This document shows positions 1 to 11,038 of a DNA stretch of 64,000 bases, piece by piece. Below the pieces are notes generated by a model that did no database searches, had not been told where the DNA came from, and saw only the letters and a list, made by a program, of their open reading frames with translations. The number at the start of each line of letters is the position of its first letter. Position 1 is the stretch's first letter. Both the position numbers and the translations under genes were made by a program. Origin of the DNA: Cryphonectria parasitica EP155 (Eukaryota; Ascomycota; Sordariomycetes; Diaporthales; Cryphonectriaceae). The DNA lies in the NCBI RefSeq assembly GCF_011745365.1, contig NW_024468910.1, positions 1,578,068 to 1,642,067 on the forward strand, given 5' to 3'.

Positions 1-342
1 AGAATCATTAATTGATATAGGAAAAAGGAATTCATTTCTTTGTAATATTAGCTTGCAAGCTCAATGCATCATTTATCAGCTTACAATCAGAACTTATACC
101 ACTCCTTCTCTGTTTATCCATCTTCTCTTTACAAGAGATCTCAGGTATGATTCAGAGTTCAGATATGATGTATAGCCTATTGTATAAGTATGATAGATAA
201 AGGAAATAAAAGAGCTCAGCAGGGAAAAAGAGTGTATCCATTCATAGGATAAACTTGCTGCTCTTACTGATCCTTACGAACTGTGATGCAAACAGCTCTG
301 AGCTACTAGCCTGAACAGCTAAGTTCATACTTACCGCATCAT
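1..342. repeat. Unclassified dispersed repeat, copy 1 (5' side outside window)
   Basis: This stretch aligns base for base, with scattered transitions, to 31396-31731, which shows that it is a repeat and not unique DNA. The shared part ends with GAACAGCTAAGTT, after which the two copies diverge. I see no convincing open frame and no domain. It could be the edge of a further LTR or an untranslated part of another retroelement. Its left limit lies outside the window. Confidence 0.6.
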
Positions 343-665
343 TGAACTAGAACTAGGGCGCTGTTGTTCTCGAAAGAAAAAGGGACAAACAGCTGCCGAA
401 GCAATGGGCAAGGGCTCGTGCAACCCAAGCGTGCCTGTACAGATGAGGACAGCAAACTAAGGCCACACGGGCGCAAGAACAGGGTGAAAAACCTGTCTTA
501 GACCTGTTCAAAGGGTTTAAAATTTGAAAAGAAGAGAAAGGATGCTTTTTTTTTGTTGCTTATAGCTAAAGAATTTGAAAAGTGGGTGGTATCCTTTATA
601 TGTATGAGGACCCTTGACCCACTGTACTCCACGTCCCACGGACTACCACCCTGGCCACCACAACA
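343..665 (-). repeat. LTR-A, isolated copy
   Basis: Reverse-orientation copy of the Gypsy-A LTR, which in sense runs from TGTTGTGG to GGTTCA. Compared with the RIP-mutated LTRs at 9967 and 61141 it is well preserved. In sense orientation it has a TATA-like CATATAAAGG about 60 bp from its start. The left flank is the unclassified repeat and the right flank is Gypsy-A internal sequence, so it sits at a rearranged junction. The flanking TCAT/TTAT is not trusted as a target duplication because the flanks come from different repeats. Confidence 0.85.
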
Positions 666-3600
666 TTATATAGCTAGATTATATCTGCTCAAAATAATTC
701 CAAAAGCAGTATAATTCATCTAATTCTCAGTTTCTATAAGAATTAGCAGCTGAAGAGTATTGAGAATTCTTAGATCTTTCAATATATTAATCTGATTTAA
801 GAGAATAAGAAATAGTATAAAAACTCTAAGATAGCTAAGAATAAAATACTATAAGAAGAAACTAATTCTGTTTTTAGATACAATAATTAGTATAGAACTA
901 ATAATATTGAAATTCTTAGCAATGCTAGTAAGATTTAAGTAAAGAAGTTATATCTTACTTCAGCTCAAGCTGAACTATATCTATCAAAGCTTTTCAGTAT
1001 TAATGCTATAAATATTAAGCTTGTTTAAGCTCAGATAAATGCTAGTAAAGCAAAGAAGCGCTGTATTAGAAAGGCTGGATATGATAATAGTAAGGTTAAA
1101 GAAGATGCAAGTATAAGAATTATTGAGATTTCTATATATTTCAGGAATATTAGATCAGAGAAATTCAATAAGCAATTCAATAGTTTGAACAGAGAGCTAA
1201 CAGTTCAAGCTATTAGTAATAAGCTTCTGAATCAGTTTCTAAACTACTTATTAAAAGTTTTAAGCTAGAAGATGATAATTATATTATCAGAATGGAAAGC
1301 TTGTCTGATTTACAATCTTCAAGAAGTTAGCTCTAAAGCTCGAAAAGTTGTTAATCTCGATAATCAAACCAGCTCGAATTTGTACAAAGCAGATACTGCT
1401 GAATCAGCTAATTTATTGCAATATAAACTCGGAATCTTGATACTTTTTCAATCTGAAAAGCTTATTAATAGTTAGATTATTAATACTCGGAATATTACTG
1501 AGTATCTTTCAAGACTAGCTCAACTATCTGCAGTTTAAGCTTTATTTCTTATTACTGAATCTGGCTATATTAAGCTTACTATTAATATAATTCGAGTTTT
1601 TAACAAATCCTCATTTCCTTTTATAATAGCTTTCATAACTGCTCTTAGCAGCATTCGAGATAGAAGCATTGCTCTGATAGCATATATTTCTCTGCAGCTG
1701 AGAGATAAAGAGAATGAATCTGTATAAGCAATGCTGAATACAAATACTGAAATAAGCTTAATAGCTCTCTCTCTATATTCGAGCATATGCTTATTTTATA
1801 TATTAACATTAAATATTATCTTATATATATATAATAGATTAGATATAGCGCTTATTGAAATTCTTGAAACTAATATTTTCTATAGTAGCTTCTCTAAATA
1901 GATAATATTCTATATTATTAATAATAGATTAATATTACTAAATCATTCTATATTATTAAAAATGCTATTTATAATATAAATCAAGCTTTCCTTTAATCAT
2001 TCCATTCCCGGATTTCTTCATACAAGCTTCGCTTTTGAAGAAATACAACTGATTATCATAATCAGCAATCAGAAACTCCTTGAAGGAAAGAGTTTACACA
2101 GAACTATATCAAAAAACTGAATGCTAGCAGCTACTCTGAGGAATGTAGAGCTGTTAGCAGAGAAGTTGTTCTAGAGTAAGTATTATTAGAGAAGGAAGAT
2201 ATAGCTGTAATGTTTATATCTGAATGAGATATTGCAGCTGTTGTAAATAAGCTAATAGTAGAACTGATAAGAAGAAAGTTAAAGAAGGATTGCTTTATGA
2301 TAAATAAGAAAGGAGCAATTCGAGAGTCTTGCTTGTATGAAATACATAGTAGCTAGCGCTATTCATGCTAGTTACATTATATAAGAAAGAAAAGAAAAGA
2401 TATCTTAAGCCTAGTTAATACTTTTTACAAGCTTAAAGATAAGAAGATTAAGCTAATTAATAATTCTCAGCCTGATAATTCAATACTGAAAGGAATGATC
2501 AAGTAGAAGCTTGCTAAGGTTGAGAAGATGAAACAAGCTCAGCAATTTACAAAGCCTATCAAGTATGATAAATAAATTAAACTCAAGTTCAGCAATCTGA
2601 ATTCTAATTAGCGCCTAAGATCTAACTAATAAGCTGCTATGCAAGAGAAAAACTGTAAAGGGTTTTCTAAAGCTGAGAAGGAAATATTTAAATATATATT
2701 GAGAAACAGAATCAAAGCTCTTGTATAGAACTTTACTGAGATTAGAAAGATTATTAAGAAAGTAGCTCTCTTGCAAGAAATCAGAACTATATCTTATAAG
2801 ATCTTTCAAGCAAAGCATATTCCAATTCCTAATGCTTTCAGACTAAAGTTAATAGAGCTTCTGAAATAATATATTAAATAAAAGATTATTGAGAAAAGCT
2901 ATGTATTATACAGAAATAATTAGTTTCTTATTATTAAAAAGAATAGTAGCTTATGCTTAATTAATAATATTCAAAAGTATAATAAGTATAGCTTTAAGAA
3001 TACTTTTATACTGCTTGCTTCAGATGAATTCTCGAAGAAGTTCATTATATACAAGATTCTTTTACTGCTTAACTTCTTTTCCAGATATAACTAAGTATAA
3101 CTATATTCTAACAGCAGGGATATAATAATCTTCTCAATACTCTTAGACTTATTTAGAATATATACTCTATTTCAGAGTATTACTAACTCTGTTGCTCAGT
3201 TTATAAGAATAATAATCAGATTTCTGTATAATCTTATTTCTTATATATGCTAGCCTTTTCTCAATAACATTCCTATTTGTAATTCTACAACAATCTATAG
3301 AAATGAAGAGATTCCGAGCCTTTCCGGAGTGCATAGATACATTGCTAAGTATATCGGAAATCTTAATAAGATTCTTGTAAATGCAGAGCTAGCTGAAGCT
3401 ACAATCTCAGCATTTAAATTAGAATAATGCTAATTGAAAGTTAATATAGTTGATTATATTATTAGTTCCAGCAGATAATAATTTTAGAATAGAAAGGTAG
3501 AAAAGCTTCTAGCTTGAATAGAATGCAAGAATATTAAGAATATCTGCTTTTTTATTGAACTGATCATTTATTATACAGCTTGGATTTGAAACTTTGCAAT

Positions 3601-5905
3601 TATTGCTTAATTATTCTATAATCTTCTCAAGAAAGATACTATATAAAGATAGGAAAAGGAATAGAAAGAAGCTATTGCTATATTTATCCGAATACTTATA
3701 TCTTATTTAATTATTATTTCAATTAATTATAGTACTAATACTAGAAAGATTATTTTTATGATAAATATAAGCTTATTAAGCTAAAATGCTGCACTAATGC
3801 AGATAATAAAGAATAAACAAAAGCTAGCATATTTTATTAGCGAAATCTGAATAATTGCAGCATAGAAGTATAATGCTACTAAGAAAGAGTATTGCGCTAT
3901 TCTCTATACTCTATAGTTTCTTCAGCAGCATTTCTATAATTGCTATTTTATTTTAGAAACTAATGCTTGCATTCTAATAAACTAATTCAATAAAGAAATA
4001 AATAATATACTCAATACTCTTCTGAATAGATAAATAGTAGTAATTAAGATGTTCAACTTTACTATTAAATATATTTCCGGATTAAAGAATTCTGTAGCTA
4101 ATGCTCTTTCTTAATTTCTATATTTAATGCTATTTAAGAAAGATGAAGATAGCAATATTGAGAACTAGTATAATGCTTAGCTTAATAATACAAATTCAGA
4201 TGAAGCTAATCTAATATTACTGCTAAATCTAATTCTTTAGTAAATAGAATAGTTGAAATGATATGCAGAGTTCTTATATTATAAGATTATTCTATTAAAA
4301 CTCTTTAAGAGAAATTGCAAGAACTTTATAGTAGAAGTATTAAAGCATTAAATACTTGATTAGGCTCTATAGCGCTGCGCTGGTACGAAATTCCTATGCT
4401 AATGGATAGTAGATAATTCTAATCTTCATTACTGAATTATTAGAGAATATTATACTAAATTTGAATATTAAAGCTGAGATTCTACAGTAGCTTGTATTAA
4501 GCAACTCTACTACTGAAAAGATTTCTAAATAGATATAGCTAATGCTATCTTGAATTGCAAGAAGTATATAAAGTTTGATTCAAAAATATAAAAGAAAGAA
4601 GTAATCCTAATTCTTTCAAGTTAATTCTTTACAAGAATCAGTATTAATATTCAATATATAGCTGAGAATAGCAGTTATAAATATCTTGTAAAAGCTTGCT
4701 GTAATCTGATTAGCTATATACTTGCAAGATCTCTTAAGAAAGCTATAGCTGCAGAAATAAGAAAATTTATTTTGGAGAAGATCATTCTTGTATTTGAATG
4801 CTTTCTCAAAATTACTATTAATAAAGAACTAGAAAACAAAGCTAAGATAATTAAAACTATTAGAGCTCTTAAGATTCTGCTTATTCAGATCTTTAATTAT
4901 AATTCCTATACTTAAGAATAAGTAGAAGCTAATTATTTTTTCTTAGTAAATATTCTTACTAAGCTAGCTAATACTTAACTCTGAAGATAAAAGCAGTATT
5001 TGAAACTTATATTTTTTGCTGAAAGAATTACAATCTGCTAGTTGCATGGATATAGCTTCTTTTATTTGATTTTCAGTTGAAAGCTGCTTATTCCAATTGA
5101 AACTGAAATTCTAATATAAAGAGTTCTTATATAAACTGAAGATTAATTTTCTCAGAAAGTATTTGAAATGTAATTAAGAATAATTGCAGCTAAGAAAGAT
5201 AATATATAGAAGGTAATTGAAGCTATCTAGATATACTATTAAAAGATTGCAGCTAAAAGTTAAATACAGAATCTAGTATAAAAATCTCAATTGAATATTG
5301 GAAATCTTATATTTATTTATAATTATATTCGGAAAATAAGCTACTTATATAATACTAAGATTTCTTATAAGTAAAAGAATTCATATCTAATTGCTTAAAT
5401 TCTAAATAAATATATTTATAAGCTTAAGACTATAAACGGAGTTCTGCTAAAAAGTATATATTCAGCTACTAATCTCAAAAGATTTGTACAGAATATGAAT
5501 AGCATTTGAAAATCTGAGATGCTTATACTCTAGAAAGAAGATATTAAGCTTCAATCTAGCTAATTATTAGTAGAAAAGCTGGATTCGATGAGAACTTCCT
5601 AGCAAGGAGAACTAAATAATAATATTTTCGAAGTTCAGAAAGCAGATTCAAGCAATAATACTATATTCTGAATTCCAGATATCATTAAGCATAATCTTAC
5701 ATTTAGCTAAACTAGTTCTAATTCAAAGACTATTAATCTAGTAACTAAAGCAGATAATGATGCTAAGAATAGAAATAGAGTTGATAATAATAAATATTTC
5801 ATATAAGCAGCAGAGAAGGAGAGATGAGAACAGGAGAAAGCAGATAGAAGTAAGATATTTATACTAATCTCAACTAAATCAGCATTCCTAGCTTGTAGGA
5901 GAAAT
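666..5905 (+). pseudogene. Gypsy-A gag-pol pseudogene (protease, RT, RNase H, integrase)
   Basis: Order visible on the + strand: gag remains (666 to about 1500); an aspartic protease whose expected D-T-G-A site reads N-T-N-T at 1737-1748; reverse transcriptase from about 2820, with a motif resembling VP.AF.PKLIELL and a later FLNNIP in place of FLDDIP (two Asp to Asn at 3263-3268); RNase H ending near 4110 with FNFTIKYISGLKNSVANALS; then a zinc-binding and integrase core region (about 4300-5100) and a C-terminal domain to about 5905. There are dozens of in-frame stops, mostly TAG/TAA as expected from CAG/CAA. Assignment to Ty3/gypsy rests on the RT-RH-IN order and these motifs. It cannot make protein. 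Confidence 0.85.
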
Positions 5906-6199
5906 TAATTTCTTTCTATTCATATTTCTTTTTTTTTTATTTGCAAAATACGTTTTCTTTTTATCTTTTCTATTCCATCTTATATGTTTTGCTGAGGAAG
6001 AAGGAACGAAGTATCGTCTGCTACTACTTGCTATAGAATACTGTAAACTCACTTAAAAATTTCAAAGTACTCAGCATAGAGCATATTAATTAGCTCTAAA
6101 GCTATTTTCATTATTCAAAAATTGTAGTATATTGGAATGCAATGTATGAAAAATGCAGAGCGCTGAAGAAATACTGCAATCTATGAAAACCCCTTATTT

Positions 6200-6601
6200 T
6201 TATATATTATTCTTATTATCAGAATATCTGTAAATATTATTCGATAGCTCTCTTCTCATTCTATTCAGATTTATATTATCTATATTATTCGCTAAAGAAT
6301 TATTATCAAAAATAGAGAAAGAATCTTGAGATTGAATAGACTTAGCTTATTTCTTAATACAAGATTCTACTACAGCCTTGCTCTTGCTTTTATTCTTGCT
6401 ACGGGATATAGATTGTAAAGCTGCTTATTTAGACTCAGATATTCCCTTCTTGGAAGCAGAAGAAGCAGTATTCTTCTTACTAATTTATATAGATAAAATT
6501 AGTAATAATCTTCTTAAATATTATAATTATAATTAATTATAAGATTTATAATATCCTATAAATACTACTTTCTTAGTATAAAAGAAACTTATTTAATCTG
6601 A
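6200..6601 (-). pseudogene. Gypsy-A convergent small ORF, C-terminal part (unknown)
   Basis: Counterpart of the better preserved copy at 35595-35996 (there on +). Read on the minus strand it gives a Ser/Lys-rich stretch and then an acidic, Asn-rich tail ending near YSDN.NNI before TAA at 6200-6202. It is antisense to pol and ends about 300 bp beyond the pol stop. The reading is chosen on amino-acid composition and on agreement among three copies. I do not recognise the protein, and the N-terminal extent is unknown. Confidence 0.35.
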
Positions 6602-7011
6602 TTATATGTAATACTTTTATTCTATATAAGCTTGTATTAAGCTTTAATAATACGCTTAATATTAGCATTAGAGTTAATTTAAGAATCTATCTTAATTATA
6701 TATCAAGAGCTGAATTAGTAAAATAAGTACTAATGCTGCAAGAAGAACAATGATTAGTATATGCTTAAATCTGATTAAAGATATTAGAATAGAAATCTTA
6801 TTTATATACTATGCTCTTTAATACAAGAGAAGTTTTTAGTATAATTATACTCAGATTTTGTATAATAAATACAATTGCTGTACTTTCTATTAAAAAAGCT
6901 TTTCATTGAAATGTATTTTAGGAAAAGCTAGTTAATATTAATCTGCTGCTTCTGTATAAGTATGCAAGCAGTAGTATATTAATAGAAGCAGCAATTGCAA
7001 GGAACTAGGTT

Positions 7012-9850
7012 ATGCTAATCATAGAACTGAATAAGAAGAGAATTTACTTGCTCAAAGCAGGAGAAGATGCAAATAAGATACTCGCTAAAAAGCTTCCAAC
7101 TAGCTTTATATACTATAATAGAATTCAGTTTGATAAAATTCTTATTATTCAGCTTTGCAAAATAAGCAGTAAAGCTAGAGCTTAGCAGTAAGTTATTTCA
7201 AAACATAATATCGCTTTAAATATCCTAAAAAGCATATATTAAGCTAAAATCTCTCTTAATAGTATTGAAGTCTGTAATATCAAGAAAGTTAATATAAATA
7301 TTCTTGAGCTAGTAGTAATTGCTGCTTTGAGAAGAAGAAACTAAAGAAGAAAACTAGATTCAAATCTTATTAATTTCTTAAGAAGCAGTATTTATCTGCA
7401 AAAAGAAAACAGCATTAGTAACAATTCAAGATATCTTGAATATATTGCAAAGCTAAGCAAGAGAAGATTAATAGAAAAAGAAGTTATTATGCGAATAATG
7501 AATTGAAAGATAAGATAAATTAAAGAAGAAATTATTAAATAGTTTGCTGAAGATTGATGAGATAGCAATGAATAATAAATATATTCAACTGAATTACTAT
7601 ACTTTCTATTTAGTTTATTGCTGAATAGCTCTTATCTAGCTAAGAGTAAAGCTATTTGCTTTGTAATAAACAGAAAGCAGTAAATTATTTGAATAATTGC
7701 TAGATAAGATAAATTAGCTATTCTATTTATACTTGCAGCTAGCTATTCTTCTTCCTTCTTCAATTTCTTCATAATCATCTTTCTCAAGCATATACATACT
7801 CTTTTTCTTTCTTATTAATACTATCTCAGATCTATATATCAATATTAGAGCAAATTATTAACTGCTCTGCTTATATAATATTATCTTTCTTAACAAATCC
7901 TCTAGCTAAAGCTACATTCTTCTCTATCTTTCTTCCTTAGTTAATACTCTCTCAATTCCTTAACTTTATATCTTTGCAAATCCCTCTCGCAATTGCTTAC
8001 CTTCCAACAAAACTATTCTTCTCTTTTCATTTTCCTTTCAACTTAGTAGTAATAGCTGAATTCAAGTACTCTCTATTCCCATCTATCCAACATAGCTAAG
8101 AGAACTGAATAATCAAAGCTTACTGCTTTCAGACTGTTTTTCCCAGAGCGCTATACCCAACTAAAGTAATTAAAAGTTGTTCGCTCTACTTCAGTCTAAG
8201 AGATGAAGAAAATCATTTAGCAGCAGAACTTATCAAGAAGTACTTCTCAGGATTATTCTCTTGCAAATCATACTTGCTTATAATTTTCAGTACTAATTCT
8301 TTCAAATATCTTCTCAATATCTATAATCTGATTAGATTCTTAGATGCAGAAATCTCTTAAGATATTAGTTTACAGTATACTATAGCTGCTTTTTATTATT
8401 ATACTCAGTATAATTAACAAGATATATTCTTGATGAGATGTTTTTATATTCTATTAATAGCTTATCCATCTAGCTCTTCTAATATTCTTAATAAGCAGAA
8501 TCTGCTTAGATATGAAGCTAGATAAAAGCATTTATAGATTCTCCTTTTAGTTAATATAGCAACTTTAGCTTATGCTTTGTTTTAGCTTAATATAAAGACT
8601 AAAAAAGGATTTTATATTATTATATACAAATCTAGCAATATTCTACTAGCTTATGCAAGCAAGCATTATCTGAATAATCAGCTTAGAAGTACTAAAGCTA
8701 ATTAGGATTAGGATTTTGAGAATATTCTAACTATACTGCTAGATAATAATTCGAATGCAGCTCTACTTTATACAATCGAACTATTTCGTCTTTAAATTCT
8801 GAAATCTACTAATTTCTACTAATTATCTAGTAGCTATTTAGACTAGAAGCAAGCTCTCTATCTTAATTATAGAGAGATTGCATAAAATGTAAAAGAATAA
8901 AGTGCAAAGATAGCTATAACAAGCTTGTACTGCTAAGCCTTCTTCTATAAGCTGAGATATAGCAATTATATGCAATATTCTGATTAGCTATTAAGAAGGA
9001 ATACTTTACTTCAAGAATATAAAGCTATACAAGTAAAAGCTGATAGGATATTAAACATAATCTACAAGCTAAATATTATCTTCTTTATAGAAGAAGTTGC
9101 AAACTTGCTTGAATTGTTTATTAAAAGCGATTTTGATAGAATAAGAAAGGATATATTAGCTTTTGCTCTGGAGGATTTCAGAGCGAGTAAAGCATTCAGC
9201 TTAGTTTTATCAAAACAATAGTTTCAAGAAAGTATAGCTTTAACTAGCCTGATCTTATATTCATTAAGAGGATATAGTATCAGCTTAGAATTAAATCAAT
9301 TCCTATTCGAAACTCTTATTAATTCTTACTTCTTTTCACTTCAAGAAATGCTTGTTAGTTCAGAACTAACAATCAACCTATCAATGCAGCAAACAGCTAA
9401 GCCTGAATATGCTACTGAAGCTTCATTGTATCAGAAACTGAGAAGCAGCAATATCATGCTTCTCAGTTTTCCTAATAAATCTCAGAAGTCTCATATGCTT
9501 CTATAGAATGAGCTTCATAGCTTTAACTCTATCAGGCCCTCAGTAGATTCTCTGAACTGAATAGAATTCAACTATATTATTAAGATAAATATATATAAAG
9601 CGGACTGCAAAAGAATCTGTTGAGTAAGAATGCAGAATTAAGAGAGAACTGCTGCTGCTGCTGCTATTTGAGCAGAGTTTGAAAGCAGATAGGAATAGAG
9701 AAGAAGTTAGCATTAGAATCTATTCAGATTATACTCATATTACAAATAAACTAAAGATAAATACTAATATTTCTGTATTGATTTGAATAATAGCTTAAGC
9801 AATAAGAAGAAGCATGAGAATTGAATTGGAGAAATAGTTTGGTTTGCAAT
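7012..9850 (+). pseudogene. Gypsy-A downstream sense ORF, unknown protein, degenerate
   Basis: After integrase, Gypsy-A carries a further sense-strand coding-like stretch found at matching places in three copies (here, 32350-35184 on minus, 58187-61020 on plus). It starts at ATG 7012 (MLIIELNKKR) and runs into a basic, Arg/Lys/Glu-rich helical segment (about 7300-7560). A poorly open stretch (7600-8050) follows, then a long region rich in Leu, Tyr, Asn and Ser. Near the C-terminus is an Ala run, about six residues, encoded by GCT repeats (9648-9665). I do not recognise any catalytic motif and assign no function. The many in-frame stops mark it as dead. It might be a captured host gene or a second element-specific protein. 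Confidence 0.4.
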
Positions 9851-9956
9851 ATTTCCTTTAGCAGTTTGCAATGAATTCTTTATTTCTTTACTTCATCTTC
9901 CTCTGATTAGATCTAGCATATCATTGAACTTGTTGCAACTTTGGAAGAAAGTTGCT

Positions 9957-9966
9957 GGAAGAGGAT
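9957..9966 (+). promoter_or_regulatory. Polypurine tract of Gypsy-A copy 1
   Basis: GGAAGAGGAT abuts the first base of the 3' LTR. The matching site in copy 4 is AGGGGAGAAC at 61131-61140, and in copy 3 the reverse complement lies at 32229-32239. This is where plus-strand DNA synthesis is primed in LTR elements. The three aligned purine tracts fix both the orientation of Gypsy-A and the start of LTR-A. Confidence 0.65.
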
Positions 9967-10285
9967 TGTTGTAGTAGCTAGAATGGTAATCCGTAGAATA
10001 TAGAGTACAGTAAATCAAGGATCCTCATATATATAAAGAATACTACTTACTTTTTAAATTCTTTAGCTATAAGCAACAAGAAAGCATTCTTTCTCTTCTT
10101 TTCAATTTTGAACTCTTTGGATAGGTTTAAAACAGGTTTTTCATTCTGTTCTTGCGCCCGTGTGGCCTTAGTTTGCTATCCTTATCTGTACAGGCATGCT
10201 TGGGTTGCACGAGCTCTTGCTTATTGCTTCAGCAGCTGTTTGTCCCTTTTTCTTTCGAGGGCGACGGCGCCCTAGTTCTGGTTCA
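9967..10285 (+). repeat. LTR-A, 3' LTR of Gypsy-A copy 1
   Basis: A 319 bp LTR, TGTTGTAG...GGTTCA, following the purine tract. It is visibly more mutated than the copies at 30116 and 36828: many GG positions became GA or AA. Immediately after GGTTCA comes the accessory gene of Gypsy-B, cut off within its coding region, so the right edge is a junction between two elements. Confidence 0.9.
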
Positions 10286-10481
10286 GCATATCATAATTTC
10301 CACGCTTGTGCTTAATGCACTTCGTACAGCATAACGAATTCTTCTCGGAAGCAAAGCAGCGAGCTTTGCAACCCCTGCAGAAAGAACATGTTAGCATCTC
10401 AATACAACGAGAGAGAGCAATGAGCTAGAGGGAGGTAGATTGTTCCGTCTTTTTATAATGAGCTTTATCAATTCTGCTTAT
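10286..10481 (-). pseudogene. Gypsy-B accessory gene, N-terminal fragment
   Basis: Minus-strand 5' part of the Cys-rich accessory gene. It aligns with 46533 onward: the frame begins at the equivalent of MNRIDKAR, here with ATA for ATG at 10479-10481. It shares the in-frame TAG found at codon 19 of the 46533 copy and reaches the cysteine cluster (C..CKARCF) before the LTR-A junction cuts it. The direction, opposite to the following LTR-B, is the same as in all other copies. Confidence 0.75.
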
Positions 10482-10560
10482 TATTCGGATTAGAAAGGCA
10501 AGATTATACATGAAAGATTTGTTAGGATGCTTATAGAAGATTGTTAAGAATAATAACTAA

Positions 10561-10574
10561 TAGAAGGGAGATGA
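10561..10574 (+). promoter_or_regulatory. Polypurine tract of Gypsy-B fragment
   Basis: TAGAAGGGAGATGA directly precedes LTR-B at 10575. The same tract stands before LTR-B at 46061-46076 (GATAGGAGGGGGATGA) and, reversed, after the LTR at 12937-12952. It shows that LTR-B here is a 3' LTR in + orientation. Confidence 0.7.
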
Positions 10575-11038
10575 TATTATAATTCATTCAATATGCAGAT
10601 CACAAAAACAGATTACAAGCAAGCAAGAACTAAGTATTATAACTCAACATTAGATAACTAATAAGGATTATGTAACTCAGGGTTAGGATTACAGGCTGCA
10701 ACCAATCAGGAAAGGATCGGAGCAGTTGACGATCAGTTCTCGCGATTCAGGCAACGGATCGCAAGAATCGGCTACCGACTCTTACAATCCATACTGAAAA
10801 GCTGAATATATAAGGATACGTTCATTATTATTAGATAGATTTAGTATATAGCTCTTCAGTTATTAATCTAAGTATTCAGTCTTATACACTGAGTAGCTCC
10901 AAAGGCAGTGAACACTTGCATCGCTTATTAGAACTTGTATGGTTCCGTATTTAAGAACTTGATATTTCGATATCGCTCTTGTTAGCATAAACCCTTCGTG
11001 TACTTGGGAATCTTCGGATTGCTGCAGTGCTCATTACA
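10575..11038 (+). repeat. LTR-B, 3' LTR of Gypsy-B fragment
   Basis: LTR running from TATTATAA (TGTTATAA in better copies) to TCATTACA. In order it contains a GGGTTAGGAT stretch, a U3 segment of the type also seen at 55384, a TATA-like ATATATAAGG near 10808, and a conserved R/U5 part with TGAACACTTGCATCG and CTTCGGATTGCTGCAGTG. It is mutated but recognisable. Downstream lies Gypsy-D integrase, so the insertion or recombination point is 11038/11039. Confidence 0.88.

Larger units (their letters stand above)
666..10285 (+). mobile_element. Gypsy-A copy 1, 5'-truncated LTR retrotransposon
   Basis: Ty3/gypsy element in sense orientation running from within gag to its 3' LTR. The same sequence recurs in reverse at 24082-31018 and 31910-43818, and in part at 55848-61459. 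The 5' end is missing: position 666 corresponds to about 29046 in copy 2 and 41846 in copy 3, so roughly 1.6 kb of leader and early gag is lost. The 3' end is intact, with the purine-rich tract GGAAGAGGAT at 9957-9966 directly before the LTR. The whole internal region is saturated with transitions and in-frame TAA/TAG. Confidence 0.85.

Noticed and set aside
339..669. TCAT/TTAT around the LTR-A at 343 as a 4 bp duplication
   Set aside because: Left flank is the unclassified repeat and right flank is Gypsy-A interior, so the two sides were never one target site. The similarity is probably chance.
10152..10334. 60-residue + strand ORF across the end of LTR-A
   Set aside because: Spans an LTR/element junction and is a chance fusion of LTR-A with antisense accessory-gene sequence.
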